From the NCBI GenBank assembly GCA_029378245.1, contig JARKIF010000030.1, positions 558,001 through 622,000 on the forward strand: a stretch of DNA of 64,000 nucleotides, read 5' to 3'. The first letter of the stretch is position 1, and the number at the start of each line of letters is the position of its first letter. This stretch comes from Roridomyces roridus. Taxonomy: Eukaryota > Basidiomycota > Agaricomycetes > Agaricales > Mycenaceae. The position numbers were made by a program, and so were the translations under genes. Positions 44,153 through 56,105 of this stretch are shown piece after piece. The notes under the pieces were generated by a model. It did no database searches, was not told the origin of the DNA, and saw nothing but the letters and a program-made list of their open reading frames with translations.

Positions 44153-44720
44153 GTGATTCTGCCGCCGAACAACAGATGTATGGACTTGAATGTATTCATA
44201 ATATTGGCTTGCTCAGTTTCCTATTTTCCCGTGTCTCTCTCGGTTGCAGAAAAAAGAAGTGCGATTAACGACTGGCAATTACTCTGTCCCGAATCGAACG
44301 ACAAGAGTCCAAGGTAGCTCTGGTACATCATGAGTTCACCGAACATAATCGACCACCTGAGTACCTCTCATGTACCCATCTCGTATGATCTTGAATGCGC
44401 GGTAAGGGTCATTTGTTTCATGGTCAACGGCGAATTTTGAAGCTCCTGCGCGTCTTCTCGAAGTCTCCGATCGATAAAGACTCGAAGTCATCAAGCCCAC
44501 ACAGTTGACTTACACTAGGCGAGGCCTGGATTAGTTCAATAAGGCTACCGTGTGCCCAGGATCCTGGTGTCTCAACGGACATTCTTTTCATTCAGCCCGT
44601 GTCATGCTATTGACAATTTTTCATCCTCAATCCACAACATGCAGACCGATATGTAAAAGAAACCTGTCAAGCCTACCAGCTCAGATCGATATACGTGTTA
44701 CTCACCTAGTATCCTTTTTT
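44153..44720. other. Intergenic, nothing supported
   Basis: About 570 bp at the 3' ends of two convergent loci; no gene, repeat or RNA recognised. Confidence 0.4.
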
Positions 44721-45783
44721 TCAAGATCGTCCAGTCAGCAGCCTCATCGCCGTCCCATTGTTATTCTGCACACGCAAGTCAAACGACCACGGTTTGACTG
44801 TGCCGTCGCCTTTCCGTCGATGATAAAGGAGCTCGCCCTCACGGGGAAGCATGCGGTTGACAGCTTTCTCAGGAACGTTAACCGCGCGAGATACGGGGCT
44901 CATCAGTTTAACGATGCGGAGGTGTAAGATGTTGGGGTCTTCTGACGAAACTTCGAACTGTGCATGTCCCGTGCCTGGCGAGGTTGAGCGAGGAGATCAA
45001 TGGGTAGGAGACACGAACCAACGAACGGATGAAACCTCTTGCGTCCCACACGCGAGGAGAATACATCAGTCAAGCGGAGTATGGCAAAACGTTGCGGGAC
45101 CGTGCTGGCAGGAACAACGTGGAGCCACAGGTGGCCAGCAAAGTTGACGGGGAACCGCTGCTGCAAACCGAAAATCACAATCGCCGGCGTGATCCTGCCG
45201 CCGTGCGTCTTGCCCAACCGCGTGTGCCACTCTGCCACAGACTGCGGCGTCAGGAATTTCTCGTGGAGCAGCGCCACGCGGAGGGATGGGTACGCGACCG
45301 CCGCTTGTCCAACAAGAACTTGCCACGGGAGGCCGTTGGGTAAGAGGAGATCGTGCCCTGCGGCGAACGAAGATGGCGAGGAGGAGGGTGTGCAGCGGAA
45401 ACGGACACTCGAGGCTAGGAGTGGGAGGCCGGGACGTGGTGCGCAGTAGAAGAAGCCGAGCGAGTCCGCGAGAAACCGAGTGCTAGCCTGCGAAGCTAAA
45501 GGGAGCTTCGGTTCCTTTTGGAAGTACATTCTCTGCGCCGTTTTGACGCTGCTGTTTGTGAAGGTTAATCGCACACATTGAGCGCCCGAAATATTGAGAT
45601 AATCGGATGGGAGGAGAGATTCGGGTTTCAAGGTCGATATGGGCCAGTTTCGAGGGCGTCCCGGGCCCTTGGCTGTTGCAACGGTTTGTAACATTCGACT
45701 GCGCCGCATCACGAGATGGACTTACGCCGGAGAGTACTGTGGCGACGAATCCCAGAGAGCCAGTGTCTCGAGGATTTGGGCAT
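44721..45783 (-). CDS. Conserved-family protein of unknown function, copy A (about 321 aa)
   Basis: Three exons, 45783-45726, 45672-45019 and 44974-44721 (966 bp in frame). Introns fall at the same places as in copy B (58086). Shared blocks with B: RPRNWPISTLK, LNISGAQCV, FFYCAPRPGLPLLASSVRFR, LLLPNGLPWQVLVGQAAVAY, KRFHPFVG then T and SEDPNILHLRIVKL, ending LPREGELLYHRRKGDG and KPWSFDLRVQNNN. The short basic N-terminus (MPKSSRHWLSGIRRHSTLR) could be a mitochondrial presequence. An upstream in-frame ATG at 45852 is possible. Not recognised beyond being a repeated family here. Confidence 0.7.
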
Positions 45784-46178
45784 CCGATACAGGTGAGAGC
45801 TCCCAAGTTTTGTGAGAAATGGCAAATTTGCCCAGGAAAGATGAGCTGGCATCAGCCACTGGATATCGACGAAAGGCGGGCGGCAGAAAAGAGCCAATCC
45901 CGAGAAAGGAGAATGACTGAGATTACGCCAAAGTGACCCAAGGCCGGCTGGAAATAGTCGGATGAGCGCGTCCAGCGAGTCGACGCGACGTGGGAGAAGA
46001 CAAGAAGAAGTGTCAGTGTCACGTTTGGTGTTATTCGCGCCGATCATCGGATCATTCTGACAACTCAACCCATTCAAAGTTGAACCAAATGTTCAAGTAA
46101 CTGCCTGTTGCTGGGCTGGGGCGTGACTATTCGTTCTCCGTGGCAAAAACCAAAATAGGAATCGCTCTGAAAGACTCG
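45784..46178. other. Intergenic up to the CACTA element
   Basis: 395 bp upstream of copy A. The minus-strand frame continues open to 46077 without family-like sequence, so it is treated as 5' flank and promoter. Confidence 0.35.
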
Positions 46179-48921
46179 CACTGTGGATACATAGGTAGGT
46201 GAATTTCACGGTACCACCGGATTCACATACCTTTTTCCCGGGAATTATTTTTCACGTACATTCCATTCATGTAGCCAATTCACCCATTTGAGACAGAGTG
46301 AGCAATTCACCATGACAGGTACATGAAATTCGGGTCTGTACAAAATATACAAGTTGAATTAGAATTCCACCTCGTTTTCGGCCGCCCCCATCGCATCATG
46401 GCGTTCCCCCAGCGCCCACCGCCGCGCTCCCTCACCATGATCAGGCAGGCGTGCAACTAAACAACTCATCTCGTCGACGTTGATGATATGAACTGCGCCA
46501 AAATTGTTGTCCTTGAAATAAGGGGTGGTGGGCGTGCTGCGCGACTTGTCCAACTTGACCGGGCGCACGACAGCCAAGAGTAGCATTTTTGAATCTTGTG
46601 TTACTTGATTGTTTTCCCAGATGAAAGGGAGCGGGCATTGGAATTGAACCACCCGCAGCAGCTGGCCATACTCGACCTTTGAATACCACTCAACATCATG
46701 ATTGCGTGAGCGCTCGTTGCGATCGACCTGGCGTGAGTACTGTTAAAAACAGGTCAGATCACGGTGGGTACAGGGAAAGAGGAGAGACTTTAATAAATGT
46801 GGCATCACGAGAGCAATTCCGCCGGGAGTAGCGCACGAGCTCGGTTCCGTCCATCTTATCACCACCGGTCAGGCGGAAAGAGATTTTCCCCCAGTGCGTG
46901 ACATCATCGGGAACGTACTGCGCAATATCCGTGTCGCCAACTCGGAAGGTGCGTCGAATATAGTTCTCGAGGGCCGTTCGGAGCTGTGGGGTGGGGGATT
47001 TCTCAGAACGTGGTTTAAGCAGTCGAATATCAGGATCTGCAAATACTCTCAGAAAGGCGAATAAAATGAGGAATATCTGTACAGCCAACGACGGCGACGC
47101 CCGAGCGATCCTCTGTGCACGAGTCCGAGAGATCAAGTTCATCCTGCAGCTGGTAGCGCACCTTGATCGCGGAATTCTGAGCGATCTCCCGAATACGACG
47201 TGCAAAACTGGTGTAAGGGTTCCTGCGACTCTTGCTAGAGCGCGCCAGATAGCCGACCCACCGCTCCGTGATGTAATTCCAGTAGCATGGCATTGGCCCG
47301 GCATTGAGGATGTCGTCCGGAATGTGGAGCAGTGCGTGGATAGTCAGAGGGCACGTCGACACCCGCGAGGGGTCATATTGATAATAGTACCTATTATTCT
47401 TCGGTCAGCGTAATACACAGAATCAAAATTTGAATGCACTTCTCGCTCGTAGCGCTCAACCCAATCGACGATGCGCATGCGCAGATCTTGATCAACATAG
47501 TCCCGCTCCAAGCTGACGGCGCTGGCGTCGTTGAAGATAGAAACCAGACCCAGAAGGTGTTTGTAATACTTCTCCCGGCGGAAACGATCACGGAGAAGGG
47601 CGGGAGCAAGGAGTGTTGTGAACAGCGTATAAGATTCGGCCGTGAAGTAATGGCGCTGCGTTGCCAGGTTTGGAACACGCGCGCCAAACGCCGAGGGCGT
47701 CGTGTTACCAGCAAGAACACAGTCGTCGCCGATGGCTCGGACGTCGGCCTCGGCAAGTTCGTACTCCCCAGTGCCCTCGTCAAGTCCCTTGAAGTCACCC
47801 GTCCAGTGAGCGAGCAGGTTTTTGATGAGGTTCTCGGGGATTAAATGCATCAGGTCGTGACCGCACGAGCCCGGGAAGGAGAGGCTCGAGAGAGTTGCCA
47901 ATATGGGGAGGCCATTGATACCGATATCTTGAGCACGACGATCAGCTTCGGCCTGCGTCGGAGCCTCGTCAACGGACACAGCTTGCTCGATGAATTCGTC
48001 GTGCGTGCGAAGAGGCAATGCGAGAGGGTCATATGATTCATCGTCCCACCGATGCAGCGGCACGTACAGTGTCTTCGGTGCGTCAGGATCAGGGTTAGAG
48101 ACACCGCGGATCTTGCACGCGCGGCACGGATAGGTCGCATTATGCCCCTTCATGCGCATGAGTTTGGCCATCGCCGGCATGTCCCCAAAAACGCGAATCA
48201 AGTACGCGCGGAGCATAAACCGGTGGCCAAGAAGAGCGTTGTATGTGGCGACACCGCGAGACAGTCTCCAAAACTCGTCGCGGAGTGGGACAAGAAAGGA
48301 ATCAATATCCTTGGGTGCGCTGGGACCAGGGATCACGCCGAAGCATATAACGCGGTCGAGAAGGAACCGCAAGTGCGGACTGAGGTTATACAGCACCCCG
48401 ATCAGCGGCCAACAGGTCGACTTTCGATTCTTGAACGGGCAAACGCCGTCCGCGCTGAGACCCATCGCGATGTCGAATGGCTGGTCAAAATAGCGCTGGG
48501 AGAAGACCTCGCCGTCGACGCGCACATGGCACTTGCACAGCCGACGATAGCTGAGAGAGTCAAAGACGTCGCTGATCGTGGTGTGCTTGTGGCAGCTGCG
48601 ACAGTGCCGGTAGCGCTCGGGATCCGTGACCTCTTCGGTACTCTCGCTGCCAGTCTCAAACTTGGCACGGTAGAGGAGCTCCTCGCACGTCTTCTTGTCG
48701 GCAAAGAGGGCTTGAAGGCGAGGTACGAGGGGGATGTATTCGAAGATGGCTAGCGGCCGCCCGCCCTCATCCCGACGAGGTTTGGAGCAATAGGGGCATG
48801 TGTCGTACTCGGCGTAGGCGCCGACGAAGCAACAACACGAGTCTACGCAGCAGTCGTATTTGACGGGTTTAATCCCAGAGATGAAGGCAATTCGTGCTGG
48901 AGCTGGGGTAGGGACGGAAGG

Positions 48922-49889
48922 AGTATATACGAGAACGGTGGGACTGGGACTCGCTTAAAGCTCGGCTAATTTGCCGAGCAGCGCTCGAGTCCCACCGTGA
49001 TGGCGCGCGAGTCCCACTGAGTGATCTCGGCCATTGATGTTGCCGACAATGTGATCACTCGGCGCTCCGGCCAGAGGAAAATTGAAACAGTTTGTGAGTA
49101 TTCCCAAGGACTTTGAAACCAGATAGTAGAGATATTTCTCCACAGTTGAAGCAGCCCTCAAAGAAAGAGATTGGTACTGTATGTGTGCATATTTGATTCA
49201 CAGTGTCGATATGTGTCCTCCGTTTGGGGCATCACCAAAGCTCCGGTAGTCTACCGGCTCCCATGCTTGCTTGAATTATCCTTGTTGCATGTCCATTTCT
49301 TTTGACAAAGTTTACTCCTTGCTGTTTTCTGATCTCTGTTTTTCCCACTCTCAGTGTGCCAAATTCCACACTACCTGCCCCCGCTGAGGCTAGCGCTCAT
49401 CTATCTTCGTCCTATTGGGAATCAGATGCACTCATTACCCTTTGTACTTACATTTTTACTTTGCATACTTACTAACAGCCGTACATAAGTACCGGAAGGT
49501 GGACACGCGCGTGTCGCGCATCGAATTTGGGGGCAATCAGCGACGGGGAACGCGCTTCACGCGCCTTTCTAGGAGTCGAGGACAGCGGCGTGATATGGAC
49601 GCGCCTAGACGCGTCACGCGCGGCAACGCCGCGACGCGCTTCGCGCGGATATGCAGCTGCGGCCGAGGCGCTTCGCGCCTTCACTGTTCGCATTACATTG
49701 CATAGCGATGGCCCGGCTGCCTTCGGCAGCCCCTCGGCATCGCTGATCGTATCATGTTGTGGGATTCGAGGCCTTGGTAACGGCAGCGACCGAGTCCCAC
49801 TGTGGCCTCGGCTAGCGAACCCAAACGGGAAGGCGGTGGGACTGGGACTCGCTTAGCGAGTCCCAGTCCCACCGTTCTTGTTACTCCTC
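48922..49889. mobile_element. Nested non-autonomous element in the Tnp2 gene
   Basis: 968 bp with inverted ends sharing GAACGGTGGGACTGGGACTC (48933 on; mirrored at 49877-49856) and 10-bp direct flanking repeats GGACGGAAGG (48912-48921, 49890-49899). A 10-bp duplication suggests a Mutator-like (MULE) element; this is tentative. GAGTCCCAC recurs at about 48986, 49009, 49792 and in the terminal repeat. Inside is a GC-rich tract full of GACGCG/CGCGTC words (49505-49690). Confidence 0.62.
49835..49873. repeat. Perfect 18-bp-arm hairpin
   Basis: GGTGGGACTGGGACTCGC, loop TTA, then the exact reverse complement. It is the inner copy of the nested element's terminal repeat facing the outer copy. The left end has only one arm, followed by a smaller hairpin GCTCGGC-TAATTT-GCCGAGC. 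Confidence 0.75.
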
Positions 49890-50694
49890 GGACGGAAGGC
49901 CGTTCAGCTGGGGGAAACCACGCTTCATCTTGTCGTAGGCACGAGAACCTTGGTCAGTGTTGACCTTGAAGTTGTGCGCCCGGATTGAGTTCATATCGTC
50001 CTCGGTCAGACAAACGTCTGTAATGGGAGCAAGGTGAGAAGGAGCGGGGATATCATACACAATGAAGACGCACCTCGATTGGCCTCCTCCGCCTCGAAGA
50101 TTTCCCGCAGCAAATCTTCCGGGCTCAACTGGACATGACTCAAAAGATCTTCGTCGAGTTCAGGCTCAGAGTCGTCTTCGTCCGGGTCATCCCCGTCATC
50201 CCCGTCGTCATCGTCCATGGACATAAGGGAAGGGGGGCGCAATAAATCATCTTCATCCTCGACTGTCTCGCATCGAACAACTCAAGGGCGTGTAGAGCGT
50301 GCGGGATTGGACTCCATGTCTATGACAGTGGGTTCCGCGAGGGTATCTGAGTTCTGGGGAGTGGGGGGAGCTGTGCCAGCCGTGGTACCCTCATCGTCGA
50401 CATCCATCGGCTCAAAAGTGTTGTGTGTAGGTTCTGTACAAGAGTGAATATTTCTTCCACAAACTCGCTCGTTCACGGACCTGGTTCCAATTGATTACCT
50501 TCCTCCTCCTCCTCTACCCTTGCCCTCCCTCGTTTGCGCTTACGGAAAGGGCGGAGCAGCCGCGAAGTCAGATTATTGGCATTCCGTGAAGCTGGAATTT
50601 TCATGTGTTGCCAGCCACCTCCCTTCGCGTGGCGGTCTCGGGCTGATTCCCAGATGTTTTCTTTACAGCATGGGCAGTAGACTTTGCGAGCCAT

Positions 50695-51030
50695 GAGCGC
50701 GTTGAGGTCAGAGCGTGTGTCGATGTATCACGGGAGGGAGTATGAGGAAGCATGGAGCAGGGTGATGTCATCGGCGATCAATATCACACACCCACTCTTC
50801 GTCTCTCCCACCACCACGACCACTCCGTCCCGGGGTCTCCACTGCCTTCTCCGTTTGGGGGTGGAGCCAGGTGGGGCCAATGCAGTTGGACCCTGCTGCG
50901 CAGCAGGGGGTGCTATGTTCTACACAGCGACACCCGGAGAGCACCGAGAGGGTGTTGGGACCAGTAGGGACGATGGTAGCTATAGAATATAAGGGTGCGT
51001 ACTTCGCTCGTTTCCAAGTCATTATCCCTC
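50695..51030. promoter_or_regulatory. Shared divergent promoter of the CACTA element
   Basis: 336 bp between the Tnp2 start (minus) and the accessory start (plus), presumably driving both. It includes CTATAGAATATAAGGG about 40-50 bp before the accessory ATG, a TATA-like element. Confidence 0.45.
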
Positions 51031-51994
51031 ATGGCTCGCGCCTCTAACTCCTCCAAAGAAAACTCTCACCGCTCGAAACACCCTAAACACCGCGACCTCC
51101 ACTCTCGTCACGGCGACGACACCCGTGCGCCGCTCGCAACTGTCAACAGCACGGAGGACCAGCTCAGAGAACTCACGGGTGCGTCGCTAGGTTATCCCGA
51201 TTTCGAGTTGCTGACATGCTTCCAGAGGCGCTCGACCACGAGAAGCGGAAGCGCCGCAAAGCCGAGAAGCGTGCTCGTAAAGCTCGTAAAGCTCAAGCGG
51301 CGACTTCGGGTGGCAACGCCACCTCACCTTCGGTCGCCGATGGGTCCATCGAGCGGCCCAGGCAGGCATCGAAAGTCCCGATGTCAACGATCCGCTCGCA
51401 CCTCGGCTACGACAAACCAAAGTGGAATGCCTTCCGGGTGTGTGCTTTTCATCTCCTCTTCGCCAGTTGTTGATGACAAAACCCAGCTGTACATTCAGCG
51501 TGCATTGCACACTGCTCGCCTGGACTGGTCTTCCGATTGGCGCGCGCAGGACTCGACCCATCTGGGGGCGGTGTGGAACGTGGTGCGTGTGCAGTGACTC
51601 GGGTTGTCCCTCTCATTGAGTCTCCCACCAGGTCATCCAGGACGACGCTTTTCCCGAGGCGAAACGCTTCAAGAACCTCTGGGGCATCGAACGCGTCGCC
51701 AAGCAGTATTGGGACAGCATCAACAACTACCAGCGCGACATGCAGAACCCCAACTCGTACCGCCGCCTCCACGCCGCCAACCGCGCCACTCAGCAAGTCC
51801 CCGACCGTTCACCATCCCCCATTCCATCGACTTCAGCCCCAACGGCGGGCCCGGCTCGTCCTCATCTGCGTCGGATCGACTCATCGGATGCCGAGAGCGA
51901 GAGCGAACATCGCGCGGGTGGTGACGATCGTGGTGAAGACGTAGATATGCGTGAAGACCAGGGCGGCAACGACGTCGAGTCCGAGGATGATTAA
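51031..51994 (+). CDS. CACTA accessory protein, 272 aa
   Basis: Second gene of the 6.1-kb element. Four exons, 51031-51178, 51226-51437, 51487-51582 and 51632-51994 (819 bp in frame). Very basic Lys/Arg helix (HEKRKRRKAEKRARKARKAQ, about residues 54-73), a central segment with WNAFRLYIQRALHTARLDW and AKRFKNLWGIERVAKQYWDS, and an acidic C-terminus (GEDVDMREDQGG). In CACTA elements the small partner binds subterminal repeats; the basic helix fits that role (inference). No sequence similarity to the accessory protein of the 22954 element was seen. Confidence 0.7.
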
Positions 51995-52292
51995 AGTACA
52001 ATTTGATCAATGTATTTGTGTATAAATTTCCTGAATTCCACCCGAATATTGGCCTGAATTTCACGTAGATTCTGGTTCCCAGTTAGACATTCACTACATA
52101 TTGCAATGGAGTTCGCTGCAAAGGTACATGATTGGGTCACCGTGAATCGCCCACGATTCTGCGTGAGTAGTGAATGCCGTGAATCTTGTCAAGATGACAG
52201 TGAAATTCACGCTGTGGCTCCAGTGAAATTCACCCACCTAGGTCAGTGAATCATCGCCGTAAAATTCACGGTCCTCGCTGTGCACAGTGTCG

Positions 52293-53294
52293 GAGTCATC
52301 GGATTGCGAGCCGGTTGACAATCCACCCTGAAATGGAAGGAAGAACCAACTGCCGTTGGTTTGTACGGCTCGAGCCAAGCTCGAGCACGGTCAAACGCAT
52401 ACCGATTAGATTCGTGTAAATATACCCTTTAAACACAATGAATCTCACGGCATTCTTCAGGTTGAATGTGTTGCATGTCCCCATATACCCTCCGCGCCAC
52501 GTGGCCCACGCCATGCCACGCGAGTTTGAAAGATTGAAATATAGGGCCCTTGTCGGATGCGAGTCTGACTCTTTTGGATCTGATGAGGGGAAGGGAATCG
52601 GATCAGTGTTGAGTTTATAAGAGATGAGGAGAAACTCTGAATGAGATCTTGGTGTTTGAGTAAGACCGGTCAGTGGCGTTGTCTGAACCATGCCCCGTTC
52701 CTCGAGGATGGTTTGCAAGAAATGCTACTTACAATATGAATAATAAATATTTGCATCCATCCGCAACCGATGCGATTAGCCTGAACTCAGAATCACGGGG
52801 TGGAACGGAATGAGGACAAGAACCCGCGCCGAGCGCTGCCCTGTCACCCCCTGTGTGTGCCAACTGCATTGAACGAAAAAAAAAAATTGATCCTGCAGCC
52901 GGTGACTCGTGAGGACTCAGGAGTCTCGCTGGGTGAGGTAATGAAACGAAATGCCAACGAACCAAGGAGCGGCAGGGCGTATACCCGTGAAACAGGTACA
53001 GTCCGTGGGCGGCAAGGGGATGTGGCGTGCGCCGAGCACCGTGGAATTACTCAACGCACGTAAGCCGACGTGTGTGCCGCTGCTGTGGACATTAGCCGAC
53101 CCTTGGAAACCAAGCTGGCTCGATGGCCGCACACTGGTTTCCCTTGGTGAGTGCGCTGTGCATTCAATTGCCACAAGCCTTCTCGCAACATTCTTCCCAG
53201 ACTTAACAGCCTTTTGCCAGCACTAGATATAAATCCACCATTCCACTGCTATGCGGGCATTCATCTCTGCCACCTCGCTCTCTCTGGACCCCTC
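52293..53294. other. Intergenic, no gene seen
   Basis: About 1 kb from the CACTA element to the armadillo-like gene. Short frames on both strands lack motifs. A-run at 52877-52886. Nothing supported. Confidence 0.4.
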
Positions 53295-54621
53295 ATGCAG
53301 TCCTTGGGCAACCAGTCCCGAGTCAGTCTCCTCAGCTGGTGGTCAGACAGTAATCCCGGGCTCAACGGACCCACAATTAATCTGCACACGATGACAAAAC
53401 CACTTCTCCGGGCCATGTACCATCGTCAAGCTCTGGAATATATCGCGGTCAACAACGACAATTCACTCAGTGAGGTGATGGTGGATATTTACTCTTCATA
53501 TCTTGAGTGCGTGTGCTATTTCCTCATTGCGATCTATCTGATGAGCATTCCTAGATGCAAATATGTGGCAAGCAGGACCAAGGTCCGAGTCTTGTCGCAC
53601 CTGAGCTCCCGGGCGCACTTGGACATGGATGCTCAAAAGATAGTCAACTCTTCCGTGTTTTCCGAAACCCCGCAGCTCTTGGAGTCGCCAAACGAGCACA
53701 TACGCCGGGAATCGGCCAAGCTGATGACAACATTAGCTCGCAGGTCAATTGTGACTCCAATGAGTGCATTGAACCAAATTGCTCAAAAGCTGGGATCGCT
53801 GCTACGGCGAGTTTCTATACTTCTATGCAGCTGGTTTATTGATCTTCGCCGTTCAATAGCGATGAAAATCCAGCTATCGTCGAATGGGCCGTCCGTGCTC
53901 TAGTCCGGATAGCTGTCTGGCAGAATGACGATGATGCTGCTGTGGAAAACATCAATGACAGAACTGCACTCAGTATCCGTCCTTCATACCTTCAGTGCGT
54001 GCAGTCATCCTCTTGGGCACCAATCGATCCAATAGACATTCACAGATCTGAATGGAATGGAGCTACCAGGATGGAGGTTATGGTCTTGCAATGCCTGAGA
54101 GATCACATGCCGATATTCGGAATTGGCTCCCAGAATTCTTCCACATTTCGTGAAATCCTGCAGTTTCTCGAATCGGAGGATGCTGAAATACGACTAAAAA
54201 CGGCGAGATTGATTACGCAGTCAACGTCCCACCGGTGGATCGTGGCATCGACCAATATATTGAACCAAGTGGTCGAAAAGTTGGAATTGGTGCCACAGTA
54301 AGTTCCGAGGTGATTTTCCTCAAGGTCACTCTTGACTGATCATCTTTGGCCTACCGATAGCGACGAGGATATCACTATAGTCGAAGAAGTGTTCGATTCG
54401 CTAACCAATATAGCTTTCTGGTTGCCCGGCGCAGAATGTATCGTGGCGTCTGGTGTTCTTGAATATACGCAGGAACTTCTTGCATCGACTCATCCCGGAC
54501 TTGCGATCGAGGCAGCCAGACTCATAGCTATGATAGCGGGACACTATTCAGACCGGGTCGCCACCATAGCATCTATGATCGAGAAGCTGAACTCCTTCGA
54601 AAATATTGTTTTCCTTTTACA
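53295..54621 (+). pseudogene. Armadillo-like repeat protein, truncated at the 3' end
   Basis: Armadillo-type helical repeats mediate protein binding; the partner is unknown. Five exons, 53295-53506, 53555-53806, 53860-53994, 54046-54297 and 54361-54621, keep one frame for 370 codons. The opening QSRVSLLSWWSDSNPGLNGP, NLHTMTKPLLRAMYHRQALE and LSEVMVDIYSSYLE is typical of a mushroom-specific armadillo-like family, followed by repeat units such as HIRRESAKLMTTLARRS and NPAIVEWAVRALVRIAVW. Intron 2 has a GC donor (GCGAGT). After exon 5 a normal donor (GTGAGT) is present, but within about 165 bp the sequence becomes a copy of the amidohydrolase 5' end, so the remaining repeats are missing. Confidence 0.72.
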
Positions 54622-54786
54622 GTGAGTTCACCCGACGAAGTCGTGTGCCATTCATAGACCGGAAGATCGCGATCGCGACAGCGACATGCAGGCCCGCGCC
54701 AGCCCGACATGATTGCGGACTCGGAAGCTTGAAACGTACGCCCGTGTCCCGCAAGTGTCCCGTCTTCCTTGGGGCGGAGTGCAGTA

Positions 54787-55500
54787 CGGGTACGAGCACG
54801 CGACGAGAGGAAGGTTGCAGGTGGGTCGAGAGACGCGTGGAGAGCACGGCACTGTGGAGGTGCCAGAGCTTGAGGGCGTGCGAAGTGAGGTGGGGAGAAG
54901 AGGGCATGGAGGCCCAGACGCGTCAAGGCGATGGCTGCTGGCAAGCACCACCGGAATGGCGCTTGCGATCCATCGTCGTGGTGGAAAGAATCCGAATCGT
55001 CCGAAGATAAGCGTGACCAAAGCGTGACTCGAGCCGAGATGCCGAACATTCCTTGATCCGAGCGCTCATCTTCCACACGCAGCCCATTCCTCGTCTTTGG
55101 TCTGGCCCCGGCCAAAGAAGCTTCAGGACTCGCACAATGTCTTCTCTGTTCCTGCTGGTCCGCCGCATCCATACTGCTGAGTAGTCCGAGTCGGTCCAGA
55201 CTCCAGAGCCCCTCGTCGTTCCTGGTTCCAGCTTGACGCAAGTTCGTGGTCGGACGGTCCACTGGTAACGTGCCGGAGCTCATGTATCCGGGTCTACCGG
55301 ATTCCATCTCACAGTTAGACAAGGGGAACGAAGTTCACAAGACGTCCATGGCTCTCGGAGCTTGCCATTGTTCGCAAATATTCTTCCGGCTTCGTATCTC
55401 TGGGTCCCAGAATAATTACGAGACTCGGCAGCTTTGGGACTAATATGCTGACAATTTCACTCCTTTTCGACCGTGCCTCTGGGATAGAGTTCATGTCTGT
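54787..55500 (-). repeat. Segmental duplicate of the amidohydrolase 5' end (from about 17460-18100)
   Basis: GCAGGTGGGTCGAGAGACGC, CACGGCACTGTGGAGGTGCC, GAAAGAATCCGAATCGTCCG and GAACATTCCTTGATCCGAGC all recur from the region around the amidohydrolase start, in the same order and orientation. It includes the start codon region (MDRKRH) but small indels break the frame right after, so it is a 5' pseudogene with its promoter. It caps the armadillo-like gene. Confidence 0.8.
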
Positions 55501-56105
55501 ACGTCACCTGTTCAGCTTCCAGACGCAAGGTACGATGTTTGGAATTTAGATTTCACAGACCAGCTGAAAAAGCAAACAGAACCCCGGTCGCCAAGGTCGA
55601 AGCCTTGCTGAGTATCTTGAGAAGCCGAGACCTCACAGATAGTCTCTGTCTTACTTGCCATTCGAACGGAGATCCACGGACCTGGGGGAACAATCTTGAC
55701 CTAACGCTGGTGTTCCAAGATGGCCGGTGGACTCGAGACGGTCCCGAAATTAATGGTTTTGGTTGGGAATTGTGGCGTGTTGCGTTCAGGTTCTTGAACC
55801 GCCTCTTCTTAGAATGCTAAGCAGGTTCGGTCACTCTGGGATTTGTTGTGCACAGCTGATAGGTCTCCTCAGATTGGACTACATCGCATTGCTTTGCGTG
55901 TCTGCCGGCGTGCTTGCTGCAGAGGACGGCTCCGGGACGGCCATGCTCGCAGTGGTTCCGCCTTGTTTGCAAAAGAGGCCGCAGAGTTCTGGATCCCAGG
56001 AATTGGAATCGTCATTATGCGTTTGAATGATCGCGGGTTCTTCATCTTCGCTAGCCTCCTCTTGGCTCTCTTCCTAGTATTTCAACACTGAAATGAATCT
56101 ACTAT
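55501..56105. other. Intergenic or gene remnant, unassigned
   Basis: The plus-strand frame 55539-55820 and a second at 55763-56026 have no motif I recognise. They could be decayed 3' exons of the armadillo-like gene, but the repeat pattern is not visible. Confidence 0.3.

Larger units (their letters stand above)
46359..50694 (-). pseudogene. Tnp2-type CACTA transposase, disabled by a stop codon and a nested insertion
   Basis: The start at 50694 opens MARKVYCPCCKENIWESARD, a Cys-Cys/His finger. Exons include 50694-50481, 50433-50074, 50017 to the insertion, then 48911 onward to the stop at 46359. Core motifs: KPVKYDCCVDSCCCFVG, TCPYCSKPR, CRSCHKHTTISDVFDSLSYR, FDIAMGLSADGVCPFK, NYLSPHLRF-like NLSPHLRF, GHNATYPCRACKIRGV, CGHDLMHLIPENLIKNL, STCPLTIHALLHIPDDI and RWVGYLARS, the standard Tnp2 and C-terminal domain order of Agaricomycete elements. 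An in-frame TGA at 50284-50282 interrupts STRP/VVRCETVEDED, consistent with CGA to TGA. The 968-bp insertion at 48922-49889 separates LNGLPS from PTPAPARIAFISG, and the joined frames differ by one base. Not functional as read. Confidence 0.85.
46179..52289. mobile_element. Complete CACTA/EnSpm transposon, 6.1 kb
   Basis: The left end CACTGTGGATACATAGG and the right end on the other strand, CACTGTGCACAGCGAGG, continue with alignable text (GTGAATTTCACGG versus GTGAATTTTACGG, then GATTCAC). A 3-bp target duplication TCG is at 46176-46178 and 52290-52292. GTGAAATTCAC-type palindromes recur within about 150 bp of both ends and are probably transposase-binding sites. It carries a Tnp2 gene (minus) and a divergent accessory gene (plus), the classical two-gene CACTA layout. 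Confidence 0.87.

Noticed and set aside
47434..48753. Plus-strand frames of 136 and 233 aa
   Set aside because: They are antisense shadows of the Tnp2 exon on the minus strand.
52800..53230. Small genes in the plus-strand frames before the armadillo-like gene
   Set aside because: No motif, no conserved context, and likely promoter region.
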